The notes under the pieces: model-generated | Told to the model about the DNA's origin: nothing | The model's database searches: none | Seen by the model: only the letters and a program-made list of their open reading frames with translations | Shown: one piece after another, positions 37,213 through 45,691 of the stretch | How the letters are laid out: each line of letters starts with the position of its first letter | Numbering within the stretch: position 1 is the stretch's first letter | Program-made: the position numbers and the translations under genes | Assembly: GCF_021117425.1 (NCBI RefSeq) | Contig: NZ_CP088298.1 | Location: forward strand, 2,790,001 to 2,854,000 | Length of the DNA: 64,000 nucleotides | Origin: Brevibacterium zhoupengii | GTDB lineage: Bacteria; Actinomycetota; Actinomycetes; Actinomycetales; Brevibacteriaceae | Direction: 5' to 3'

Positions 37213-37839
37213 TCACGCGTCGGGCGCTGCTTGTTTCTCTGCAGCGACGCGATCGCGTCGGGACTTCACCTCGGCGACGTTGCCCTTGGCATCGGATGAT
37301 GCCTTGCGGGCCTCGGCCTTGGCGTCGGACTTTGACTTATGTGGGGCAATGACCATCACCATGTTGCGTCCGTCGACCCGTGGTGAGGATTCGACGGTGC
37401 CCAGTTCCGACACATCTTCGGCCAGGCGGTTGAGCAGCTTGATGCCCATTTCGGGGCGAGACTGTTCACGACCGCGGAACATGATCATGACTTTGACCTT
37501 GTCGCCACCGGACAGGAAGCGGGTCACATGCCCCTTCTTCGTCTCGTAGTCGTGTTCATCGATCTTGAGACGGAAGCGGATCTCTTTCAGCGCAGTGTTC
37601 GCCTGGTTCTTGCGGGCTTCTCTGGCCTTCTGAGCAGATTCGTATTTGAATTTCCCGTAGTCCATGAGTTTGGCGACGGGAGGCTTCGCCTGCGGTGCAA
37701 CCTCGACCAAGTCGAGATCTGCCTCGCGAGCGAGGTCGAGTGCCTTGCGAATGGCAACGATACCGACCTGTTCACCGTTGGGTCCGACCAACCGGACCTC
37801 GGGAACCCGAATCCGGTCATTGATGCGCGTCTCGCTGAT
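37213..37839 (-). CDS. infC: translation initiation factor IF-3, unusual ATC start
   Basis: This 208-residue IF-3 has the N-domain beginning [19 protein letters not shown], the linker and the C-domain ([16 protein letters not shown]), followed by an Ala/Lys-rich tail. An AGGAG lies seven bases before ATC 37839, exactly where the family's N-terminus begins. No ATG or GTG in frame is close to this point. infC genes are known to use AUU-type starts, which lets IF-3 repress its own translation. An in-frame ATG at 37923 would include the leader hairpin as coding and is disfavoured. Confidence 0.93.
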   Translation of the reverse strand: MSETRINDRIRVPEVRLVGPNGEQVGIVAIRKALDLAREADLDLVEVAPQAKPPVAKLMDYGKFKYESAQKAREARKNQANTALKEIRFRLKIDEHDYETKKGHVTRFLSGGDKVKVMIMFRGREQSRPEMGIKLLNRLAEDVSELGTVESSPRVDGRNMVMVIAPHKSKSDAKAEARKASSDAKGNVAEVKSRRDRVAAEKQAAPDA

Positions 37840-37879
37840 GTGTTCACTCCTTTTTAGCTCAAATGATGTCGTGGCAATA

Positions 37880-37914
37880 GAAAAGGCTCCCATTGACCAC
37901 ATGCCAAGGGAGCC
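37880..37914 (-). promoter_or_regulatory. terminator-like hairpin in the infC leader (candidate attenuator)
   Basis: On the minus strand GGCTCCC and GGGAGCC flank a 16-base loop and are followed by TTTTC, about 40 bases before the infC start. It lies in a leader that would be about 240 nt long if the TACACT box at 38085-38090 is the promoter. Ribosomal-protein feedback on infC-rpmI-rplT leaders is well known in other bacteria; its use here is inferred. Confidence 0.5.
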
Positions 37915-38084
37915 TGCACACACATCAGAGCACGGTATTGAAACCGCAGCACTTCAAGTGAATACACCTCGATCTGAAATCTTCTGCCTCAGGCTTGCAC
38001 CTGGGCTGTCGATCATCAGATCATTGGACCCGATCGCTCTACACGATCAAGGTGGGAGTCAGACCCCGCTTCGCACCACGACTT

Positions 38085-38090
38085 AGTGTA
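38085..38090 (-). promoter_or_regulatory. candidate -10 box of the infC operon
   Basis: TACACT on the minus strand lies about 250 bases before infC. The -35 region is not well conserved. No gene is seen between here and infC, which leaves a long untranslated leader. Confidence 0.35.
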
Positions 38091-38164
38091 CTACGCTTCA
38101 TGACTCTTCGCACATCGAGGCCGAACGTGCAATCGACGCGTCGTTCATATGTCAAGCTAGTCCC

Positions 38165-38536
38165 ATGAGTTCTGAAAATTCTGTACCCGCCGAGGCGGTT
38201 GCCGATGTCACGCGCGACATCGCCGAAGTACCAGCCATCGAGGTCATCACATCAGCAGCCGTGCACTTGATGTCCGCTGCCGCCGTCAAATGCGGACTGG
38301 CCGAAGACTCCCCCGAGGCTCCGGCAGCAGAGCTGCAGGACCTGGACGAGGCACGCAAGCTCATCACCGCGCTGGCCGGCCTGGTCACCGGAGCCGCCAC
38401 CGTCATCGGCGACCACCATGCTCGCCCCCTGCGCGACGGTCTGCGCAGCCTCCAGTTGGCCTTCCGCGAAGCCTCGTCGATTCAGGATGAGCCAGGACAG
38501 GGTCCCGGCGAGAAGTACACCGGTCCCGTTCGCTGA
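38165..38536 (+). CDS. DUF1844 domain-containing protein
   Basis: This 123-residue soluble protein has the DUF1844 core (ITSAAVHLMSAAAVKCGLAE, then LDEARKLITALAGLVTGAA). Its place next to infC is conserved in actinomycetes, but its role is unknown. The start ATG 38165 has no RBS and the upstream TAGTCCC stretch suggests a leaderless message. It is divergent from infC. Confidence 0.88.
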   Translation: MSSENSVPAEAVADVTRDIAEVPAIEVITSAAVHLMSAAAVKCGLAEDSPEAPAAELQDLDEARKLITALAGLVTGAATVIGDHHARPLRDGLRSLQLAFREASSIQDEPGQGPGEKYTGPVR

Positions 38537-38660
38537 CACACCCCATTGTGCGTACCGACCGTTTCGTCGTGCGCCATGGCTCCGACATATTCGCTGCGGC
38601 TCCCGACCACTGGTCGAGGGCCGCTTCTGTCATGTCAGTGCCGAGTGAGACCATCGTCCT

Positions 38661-41600
38661 ATGCCTCCCGTAGAACTGCCGTACGTGAGTGCCAAGGAGT
38701 TGCAGGACTACTTCGGCACCACGTTCTACGAGCGCGGACGCAGCTACGCCAATAAGGGCATGGTCGGGCAGGCACGTTGGGACCCGGAGGACAATACTCT
38801 GCGGGCAGACGTCGCAGGCAGCGCGGCTCAGGATTACACCAGCATCGTGCGGCTGAAGCGACACAGCCCCACTGCCAAATCATTCACCGTGCTCTCCTCG
38901 CAGTGCACATGCCCCGTGGGCGGAGACTGCAAACACGTGGTGGCTGCACTCATGGCGGCATCGGTTCGGCAGGTGGCTCCATTCGGTTCGACGGCGCTGC
39001 ACGACCCGGACCAACGCCGCTCCCCCGAGCCTCCCAGCTGGCAGACTGCCCAAAGTAGGACGTCTTCTCGCAGCCGCACATCGTCGCCTCGGCGTGCGGA
39101 ATCGGATTGGAAGTCGATCCTCTCCGGTTTCTCCTCCGACCGCGTCGACGCATCTGTGTGGGCCTCTGGTCCCGGTGGCACCCTCGCCGGGGCAGCACCG
39201 ACGCGGCTTGCGCTCGGCTTCGAGATCTCCGAACTGCGGCGCACACGCTTCGGGAACTTCGAAGTGCACCCGATCACGCGCACGAAGCTCACCGGTTCCA
39301 CCGACCTCGTCATCACCCTGCGCCCTCTGATGGAGGGGGCACGCCGCAATTGGATCAAGGGCAACGTGTCCTGGTCCAACATCGCCAACAACTCCACCAC
39401 CCGCGCCTATGCGCGCGGTCAGGCGGCATGGTTCGCTCAGCTGTACGGGCTCTCTGCCATCAACTCGAATCGCCTTGTGACCAATGAGGTCACGGTGGTT
39501 CTTGACTGGTTCGCCTCACCCCTGCTGTGGCATCTCTTCGACCAGGCGAGGACCTTGGGCATCGAAATCGTCGGCACCCGCCGCGAGCTCACGGTCCGCC
39601 AGGCTGACGAGGCGACCACGGAATGCGATGTGCTCGCGACGCCACAGGGTCTCGAGGTTCGCTCCCTGATCACCGTCGACGGAGAGACGTTCGACCAAGG
39701 GCTCAGCGGACCGATCGACGATCATGGCTTCTACGGAATCTCGACCGCGGCAGGACTCTCCCTCGTCCTGGCACCGGCAGAGAAGACCACAGACCATGCG
39801 GTCGTTGAGATGCTGCGCCGTTGGGAGCCGGTCACCATCTCGAAGGACCAGATGGATGACTTCTTCACGAGCTTCTATCCCAAGCTCGCCTATGCCACCA
39901 CCGTCGTCTCCTCCGACGATTCGGTGACCCTGCCCGTGCTCGTCCCTCCCGACCTCGCGCTCACTATCGCCTACGGAGATCATGGTGCCCATCTGACGTG
40001 GGAGTGGCACTACCATCACCCGGCTCATACGTTCCCGATCCGCCGAGGTTCAGCACCGGACCGCGACCGCAGCATCGAACACGAAGACACTGTGCTCGCG
40101 GATCTCAGCTCCACGGTTGCGGCAATCCCAGTCCCGCTGACCCTTCCCAGTGCGTTGGGCCATGCGGGCACCGTGAACCTTGATGGCCTGCAGACTGCCG
40201 TCTTCGTCGACAAGGTCCTGCCCGCTCTGAGCGACATCGACCATCTCGAGGTCAATGAGGTCGGCGATCGCCCGGACTATCGGGAAGTCACCGAAGCACC
40301 GCTGGTGTCGATGTCGACCGACGAGGCCGAAGACAGTGACTGGTTCGACATCCGCTTCCACATCATGATTGCCGGACAGAAGGTTCGCTTCGCCGACCTG
40401 TTCGTAGCCCTCGCACAGGGAGCAAAGATGGTGGTCCTGCCAGATGGCGCGTACTTCTCCCTCGACGGGCCCTTCTTCGACAAGTTTCGGCGCATGCTCG
40501 CCGAATCGGATGTCATCGCTGACTGGCAGCCGGACTCACCTCGCCTTTCGCGCTATCACATGGATATCTGGGCCGAATTCGACGAACTCGTCGACGACTC
40601 CACGGCCGCGGCCTCATGGCGACGTTCGGTCGAAGCGCTCAGCCACCTCGGCGAGATTCCGTCTCTCAACGTGCCGGAGGGAATCGAGGCCACACTGAGG
40701 CCCTACCAACAGGAAGGGTTCAGCTGGCTGGCGGCACTGTGGTCCAGCGGACTCGGCGGCATCCTCGCCGACGATATGGGTTTGGGCAAAACGCTGCAGG
40801 CACTGAGCCTGTTCACTCACATCAAGAACACGACGGCGAACGCCTCCCCCATCCTCGTCGTCGCACCCACATCGGTGATGTCGACATGGCGTGCGGAGGC
40901 CGAGAAGTTCGCACCCGGTCTGCGAGTCACCACCATCTCCGCCACAGAGAAGAAACGGAAGACCGCCTTGGATGAGGAGATCGAGGATGCCGACCTCGTC
41001 ATCACCTCCTATGCGATTCTGCGCCTCGATGCACAGGCCTTCAGATCGATCGTGTGGGAGACCTTCGTCCTCGACGAGGCGCAGTTCGTCAAGAACAGGA
41101 CGGCCAAGGTCCACACTGCGGCGAAGGGAATCCAGGCTCGATTCCGCCTGGCCATCACAGGAACACCGATGGAGAACTCGCTGACCGACCTGTGGTCGCT
41201 GTACTCGATCACCTCACCAGGGTTGCTGCCGGGCATCGAGAAGTTCCGTCGCGAGATCGTCTCTCCCATCGAATCGGGCGAGAGCCCGGAGGGCATGGCT
41301 CTGCTGCGGCGGCGGATCAGACCGTTCATGAAACGGCGGAACAAGGAACTGGTCGCAGCCGACCTGCCGCCGAAGCAGGAACAGATCCTCAGCGTCGAAC
41401 TCAGCGCCAAGCACCGGGATCTCTACAACACGGTCCTGCAGAAGGAGAGGAAGAAGCTTCTCGGCCTCATCAACGACATGGATCGCAACCGCTTCGCCAT
41501 CTTCCGATCATTGACACTGCTGCGGATGTTGGCCATCGACCCCTATCTCATCGATGAGAAATACGAAGCGATCGGGTCAAGCAAACTCAGCGCTCTCTTC

Positions 41601-42083
41601 TCCCACCTCGACGACATCATCGCCGAGGGGCATCGCACCATCATCTTCAGCCAGTTCACCTCGTTCCTGTCACGGGTCGGCGAACAGCTCGAGCATCGCA
41701 ACATCAACTACTGCTACCTAGACGGCTCCACTCGGAACCGAGGTGCGGTCATCGATGATTTCAGGGCTGGGGAGGCACCGGTGTTCCTGATCAGCCTCAA
41801 AGCCGGCGGATTCGGGCTGACGCTGACGGAGGCCGACTATGTCTTCCTGCTTGACCCCTGGTGGAATCCGGCGGTGGAGGCTCAGGCGGTTGACCGTGCG
41901 CACCGCATCGGGCAGACGAAGAACGTCATGGTCTATCGGATGGTGTCTGAGAAGACCATCGAGGAGAAGGTTCTGGCGCTGCAGGAGAGGAAGGCGCAGC
42001 TCTTCGATTCCCTGGTCAATGAGGGTGAGGGCTTCTCCTCGACAATCACGAGTGAGGACATTCGCGGACTCCTCGACGGGTGA
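38661..42083 (+). CDS. SNF2-family DEAD/DEAH helicase with SWIM zinc finger
   Basis: This 1140-residue protein has an N-terminal SWIM finger (C82-T-C84 ... C90-K-H92) and a middle region of unknown fold. A C-terminal SNF2 ATPase follows: ADDMGLGKTLQ (Walker A) near residue 700, DEAQ (Walker B), SLKAGGFGLTLTEADYVFLLDPWWNP and QAVDRAHRIGQ (motif VI). Such proteins translocate on double-stranded DNA and are linked to transcription recycling or repair. Related genes are widespread in actinomycetes. It is a single gene followed by the convergent TetR gene. Confidence 0.92.
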   Translation: MPPVELPYVSAKELQDYFGTTFYERGRSYANKGMVGQARWDPEDNTLRADVAGSAAQDYTSIVRLKRHSPTAKSFTVLSSQCTCPVGGDCKHVVAALMAASVRQVAPFGSTALHDPDQRRSPEPPSWQTAQSRTSSRSRTSSPRRAESDWKSILSGFSSDRVDASVWASGPGGTLAGAAPTRLALGFEISELRRTRFGNFEVHPITRTKLTGSTDLVITLRPLMEGARRNWIKGNVSWSNIANNSTTRAYARGQAAWFAQLYGLSAINSNRLVTNEVTVVLDWFASPLLWHLFDQARTLGIEIVGTRRELTVRQADEATTECDVLATPQGLEVRSLITVDGETFDQGLSGPIDDHGFYGISTAAGLSLVLAPAEKTTDHAVVEMLRRWEPVTISKDQMDDFFTSFYPKLAYATTVVSSDDSVTLPVLVPPDLALTIAYGDHGAHLTWEWHYHHPAHTFPIRRGSAPDRDRSIEHEDTVLADLSSTVAAIPVPLTLPSALGHAGTVNLDGLQTAVFVDKVLPALSDIDHLEVNEVGDRPDYREVTEAPLVSMSTDEAEDSDWFDIRFHIMIAGQKVRFADLFVALAQGAKMVVLPDGAYFSLDGPFFDKFRRMLAESDVIADWQPDSPRLSRYHMDIWAEFDELVDDSTAAASWRRSVEALSHLGEIPSLNVPEGIEATLRPYQQEGFSWLAALWSSGLGGILADDMGLGKTLQALSLFTHIKNTTANASPILVVAPTSVMSTWRAEAEKFAPGLRVTTISATEKKRKTALDEEIEDADLVITSYAILRLDAQAFRSIVWETFVLDEAQFVKNRTAKVHTAAKGIQARFRLAITGTPMENSLTDLWSLYSITSPGLLPGIEKFRREIVSPIESGESPEGMALLRRRIRPFMKRRNKELVAADLPPKQEQILSVELSAKHRDLYNTVLQKERKKLLGLINDMDRNRFAIFRSLTLLRMLAIDPYLIDEKYEAIGSSKLSALFSHLDDIIAEGHRTIIFSQFTSFLSRVGEQLEHRNINYCYLDGSTRNRGAVIDDFRAGEAPVFLISLKAGGFGLTLTEADYVFLLDPWWNPAVEAQAVDRAHRIGQTKNVMVYRMVSEKTIEEKVLALQERKAQLFDSLVNEGEGFSSTITSEDIRGLLDG

Positions 42084-42132
42084 ACGGCTCCTCGTAGCTG
42101 CCGCTGACGCTGACTCGATGCCGTTCGCTGAC

Positions 42133-42786
42133 TCAGTGCCCGAGGGACGATACGACTCCGCGCATGAGCTCGTCCTCGACGAGTTCGACTCCAGGGCCGA
42201 ACTGTCCGAAGCGAAGTGCGTTGATGAGACCAATGAGCGCTGCCCAGACGGTCACAGAGCGCACGATCACCTGATCATCAGGTTCCAACCCCAGCTCCCG
42301 CAGCCCTTCCCGCAGTGCCTCCAATGCGTGAGGCGGCGGGAGCTCAGAGGGAGCCTGGTCTGACGAGGACTTTTCCAACAGGTTCGTCAGCGTCACCATG
42401 ATCCTGGTCCCGGGCACCACGGTCTCATCCCGCGGGGCCTGGTAGTCCGGAATGGGTGTGCCGTAGATGAGCGACCACCGATTGGGATGCCTGCGCGACC
42501 AGGCAAGCATCGTCACACCGACCGTGAGAACGGACTCGTCGCGTGCCAGTGCCTCATCAACCTCATCGGCGATCGCAGTGAACGCGTCACGGATGAGTAT
42601 GGTCAGCAGCTCATCGCGGTTCTTCACGTATCGGTAGATGGCGCTCGAGACGATGCCGAGTTCACGAGCAATGGCGCGAAGTGAGACTCCCTCGAGTCCA
42701 TCGTCGTCGAGCATGCGATTCCCGATCCGAGTGATCTGGGCTTCGGTTTCCAGCCGGGCCCGCTGGCGCGGAGTCGAGTTCGTCAT
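42133..42786 (-). CDS. TetR family transcriptional regulator
   Basis: This 217-residue protein has an N-terminal TetR HTH (residues about 15-60, including GVSLRAIARELGIVSSAIYRYV) and a C-terminal TetR_C-like ligand domain. It is divergent from the NAD(P)-binding protein gene at 42985, with two operator-like palindromes between them, so it probably represses both genes. The ligand is unknown. Confidence 0.9.
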   Translation of the reverse strand: MTNSTPRQRARLETEAQITRIGNRMLDDDGLEGVSLRAIARELGIVSSAIYRYVKNRDELLTILIRDAFTAIADEVDEALARDESVLTVGVTMLAWSRRHPNRWSLIYGTPIPDYQAPRDETVVPGTRIMVTLTNLLEKSSSDQAPSELPPPHALEALREGLRELGLEPDDQVIVRSVTVWAALIGLINALRFGQFGPGVELVEDELMRGVVSSLGH

Positions 42787-42825
42787 GCCTCCACCCTAAA
42801 ACGAGAGAGCGCAGATACCAATAGT

Positions 42826-42886
42826 GAGCACTGCTCTTGAATTGCAACACGGATGAGCCTACTCTAATTTCAGAGAGCAGTGCTCT
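42826..42886 (+). promoter_or_regulatory. promoter flanked by two TetR-type operator palindromes
   Basis: TTGAAT (42837-42842) and TACTCT (42860-42865) are separated by exactly 17 bp and direct the NAD(P)-binding protein gene. The same palindrome occurs twice: GAGCACTGCTCT at 42826-42837, touching the -35 box, and AGAGCAGTGCTCT at 42874-42886, at or just after the start site. This is the layout expected for the divergent TetR repressor. Confidence 0.65.
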
Positions 42887-42911
42887 CGCAAATTGTGAAA
42901 TCAACGGTCCG

Positions 42912-42967
42912 CACGACATCACGACATCACGACATCACGACATCACGACATCACGACATCACGACAT
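42912..42967. repeat. octamer tandem repeat, seven copies
   Basis: The unit CACGACAT is repeated seven times without error and followed by CACGA. It lies between the promoter and the RBS (GAAGGA, 42971-42976) of the NAD(P)-binding protein gene. The unit length is not a multiple of three and such arrays change copy number by slippage. Confidence 0.95.
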
Positions 42968-42984
42968 CACGAAGGATGATCATC

Positions 42985-43944
42985 ATGAAATCTGCACTCG
43001 TCATCGGCTACGGACAGATCGGCAGTGAAATCGCCTCCCAGCTCACGGCAGCAGGGATACACGTTGCAGTCGCCACCCGCTCGGCTCCATCCGCAGTTCC
43101 GGTTGTCGCCGCCGGCACGGGATCGGCAGTCTCGGCCTACGCCGACCACGCCACAATCGACCGTGTCCGCGCGGACGCAACCGACCCCGATCAGCTGCGC
43201 GAGGCCGCCGCTGGCAGCGAAGTCATCTTCGCCTGCGTTCATGCCCCCTATGACAGCCGAGTGTGGGCACAGGTACTGCCGCAGATGGAGAAGACGATCA
43301 TGGACGTCGCCGCGGAGCTGGCCATCCCGGTCATCTTCCCCGAATCGGTCTACGCCTTCGCCGGTCTCCACAGCCCGGTGACGGAGTCCTCTCCGTTTGT
43401 CCCGGTCGAGGAGAAGGGACGGATCAGGCAGCAGCTCATGGAGGCAAGGCTGGAACACCCGGCCACCTCGGCGAGCATCATTGCAGGAGATCTGCTCGGC
43501 CGAAGCGCACAGCCGTGGTCCTCAGTGGTGAAGATGTGCATCACCACTCCGATCGCCAAATGGCATCGGGCCATCGTGCCCGCACGCTCCGATGTCGCCC
43601 ACGGCATCACCGTGATCGAAGACCTCGCTGCCGCGATGATCCGCGCGGCACAACTGCTCGAAGACGTCCCCGCGGGGACGCATCGCCTGCTGATCGCTCC
43701 GTCTTCGAATCCGACTCTCGGCGAGATCGCGGAGTTCACTCACGAGCATCTGGGAACGCAGCCGAGGAAGCCACTGTCCCTCCCCCGTTGGACGACTCGC
43801 GTCGCCGGAGTCTTCGATAGGTCAATGTACGAACTCAACCAGCTCGCCCCGATCTGGTACTCCCCCTCCGTCATCGAGCCCGGAGAGTTTGCGAAGGATC
43901 TGGGCACCACAGATTGGCGTGAAGGCGTCACGCAGATGCTGTGA
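42985..43944 (+). CDS. NAD(P)-binding Rossmann-fold protein (extended SDR/NmrA-like)
   Basis: This 319-residue protein starts at ATG 42985 behind GAAGGA and begins with a Rossmann motif (ALVIGYGQIGSEIASQL). The arrangement resembles NAD-dependent epimerase/dehydratase or NmrA-like proteins. The frame is open 35 codons further upstream through the tandem repeat, but the RBS favours this start. No catalytic YxxxK was identified. It is probably under control of the divergent TetR regulator. Function is unknown. Confidence 0.85.
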   Translation: MKSALVIGYGQIGSEIASQLTAAGIHVAVATRSAPSAVPVVAAGTGSAVSAYADHATIDRVRADATDPDQLREAAAGSEVIFACVHAPYDSRVWAQVLPQMEKTIMDVAAELAIPVIFPESVYAFAGLHSPVTESSPFVPVEEKGRIRQQLMEARLEHPATSASIIAGDLLGRSAQPWSSVVKMCITTPIAKWHRAIVPARSDVAHGITVIEDLAAAMIRAAQLLEDVPAGTHRLLIAPSSNPTLGEIAEFTHEHLGTQPRKPLSLPRWTTRVAGVFDRSMYELNQLAPIWYSPSVIEPGEFAKDLGTTDWREGVTQML

Positions 43945-44006
43945 GGCCACCCCAACTCGAGACGTAGGGTGCACCGAACTCGGACGAACAGGCCCTCGCG
44001 TCCGTC

Positions 44007-45644
44007 CTATTTGAGGAAGATGCCGTTGCCCGGGCCTAGTGGCAGATCGAAGAAGAACCAGATCGCCAGCAACGCAGCCCACGCCAGCCAGAATGGAATG
44101 ACGAAGGGGAACATCCTCGAGATGATGGTGCCCAGTCCGGCGTTGGGTTCATACCTGCGCACGAGGCCCAGAAGCACGATCATGTAGGGGTTGAGTGGGG
44201 TGATGACCTGGGTCGCCGAGTCGCCGACACGGAATCCGGCCTGGATGAAGGCCGGTTCGTAGCCGAGCAGCGCGAACAGCGGAACGAATACCGCCGCCAT
44301 GAGCGTCCACATCGAGGAGCCGGAGACGATGAAGAGGTTGAGGACACTGGCCAGGAGCATGAACCCGATGACCGCGGCAAAGCCGGTGAGTCCGATAGCT
44401 TCGAGCCCGGAGGCACCGGCCACTGCGATCCAGGATCCGATCCCCGTCCAATTGAACAGTGCGATGAACTGACCGAGGATGAAGGCGAGGATGAGGAAGG
44501 ACATCATGTCGACGATCGACTGGCTCATCATCCGCACGAGATCGTTCATCGACCGCACGGTGCGCACGACGAAACCGTAGACCACGCCCATGAGCATGAA
44601 GTAGCCGAAGACGATGAAGACGATTGAGGACAGCAGCGGGGACTTCGGCAGAAACCCGCCGTCCTCATTGCGCCAGGGTGAGTCGGGAATGAGCACGGCG
44701 AAGAGCAGCACGGCGGTCAGCAGCAGCGCCGATGCCAGGGACCACACCAGGCCCCGCTTCTCCTCGGGTTCGAGCTGGGCCTTGACCTCCTTCTGCGATT
44801 CCTCGACCTCTTCGTCGGATACGGAGTTCTCGCCGTAGGGGTTGCCCTTCGCCTGGTATTCCTTGGCCAGGCCCGAACCCTTGGCATCGGCGTATTCGCG
44901 CGGAACGCCTTTGCGAACCATGTTCGGTTCGATGAGCTTGTCGATGATGAAACCGGCGATGACCGCCAGAACGATCGAGGCGACGATGTTGAAGAAGTAG
45001 TTCGACACCGGGTTGACGGCTGAATAGTCAGTGTCGGGCAAGGTCCCCATCACCGAGGTGGTGATGCCGGCGAAGAGCGCATCGAGGCTGGTCGGCACGA
45101 TCGAGGTCGAATACCCGGCACCGGTGGCGGCAAATCCGCCGATGAGGCCGGCCATCGGGTGTCGTCCGGCGGCCTTGAACACGAGTGCGGCCAGCGGCGG
45201 GATGATGATGAAGGCGGAATCGGCCATGATCGACCCGACCACGCCGACGAAGCCGACGGCATAGGGCAGCAGCCAGCGTGGGCTCTTGCCGAAGGCGATT
45301 CGCACAGCTGCGGCGAGCATGCCCGACTTCTCGGCTACGCCCACCGCTAGGAGGATCGGCAGCACCGTGGCCAAGGGCGGGAATCCGATGTAGTTGTCGC
45401 CCATCGTCGTCGTCAGCCACGACAGCCCCTCGCCTGTGAACAGACCTTTGATCGCCACGGTCTCGTCACTGCCGGGAATCGAGACCGACACGTCTGCAAT
45501 AGCCATGCCAGTCGATATCGCTCCTGTGATGAGGAACAGTCCGAGAAAGAGGGTGAACGGCTCGGGCAGTTTGTTGCCTATCCGTTCGATCCCGTCCAGC
45601 AGACGCTGGCCGATACCGACTTTCGCTGATGTCGTCGTTGACAT
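44007..45644 (-). CDS. AbgT family transporter
   Basis: This 545-residue membrane protein has about 11-13 TM helices and the AbgT family regions near PPLAALVFKAAGRHP and GSSMWTLMAAVFVPLF. E. coli AbgT imports p-aminobenzoyl-glutamate, a folate breakdown product; other members export sulfonamides. It lies 47 bp after a M20 amidohydrolase gene in the same direction, which supports an import-and-hydrolysis role. The hydrophilic loop at about residues 245-300 is Glu/Lys-rich. Confidence 0.9.
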   Translation of the reverse strand: MSTTTSAKVGIGQRLLDGIERIGNKLPEPFTLFLGLFLITGAISTGMAIADVSVSIPGSDETVAIKGLFTGEGLSWLTTTMGDNYIGFPPLATVLPILLAVGVAEKSGMLAAAVRIAFGKSPRWLLPYAVGFVGVVGSIMADSAFIIIPPLAALVFKAAGRHPMAGLIGGFAATGAGYSTSIVPTSLDALFAGITTSVMGTLPDTDYSAVNPVSNYFFNIVASIVLAVIAGFIIDKLIEPNMVRKGVPREYADAKGSGLAKEYQAKGNPYGENSVSDEEVEESQKEVKAQLEPEEKRGLVWSLASALLLTAVLLFAVLIPDSPWRNEDGGFLPKSPLLSSIVFIVFGYFMLMGVVYGFVVRTVRSMNDLVRMMSQSIVDMMSFLILAFILGQFIALFNWTGIGSWIAVAGASGLEAIGLTGFAAVIGFMLLASVLNLFIVSGSSMWTLMAAVFVPLFALLGYEPAFIQAGFRVGDSATQVITPLNPYMIVLLGLVRRYEPNAGLGTIISRMFPFVIPFWLAWAALLAIWFFFDLPLGPGNGIFLK

Positions 45645-45691
45645 GTGTCTTCCTTCTCTTCGATGGTCGCAGTCCGAGCGGACTCCCCGGA

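Noticed and set aside
37840..37923. In-frame ATG extension of infC by 28 codons
   Set aside because: It would turn the leader hairpin into coding sequence and has no counterpart in IF-3 proteins; RBS spacing favours ATC 37839.
42912..42967. CRISPR array
   Set aside because: The repeats are contiguous 8-mers without spacers; no cas gene is present.
42880..42984. Start of the NAD(P)-binding protein upstream of the octamer repeat
   Set aside because: A clear GAAGGA precedes ATG 42985, where the Rossmann motif begins; the upstream frame lacks an RBS and codes only for the repeat.
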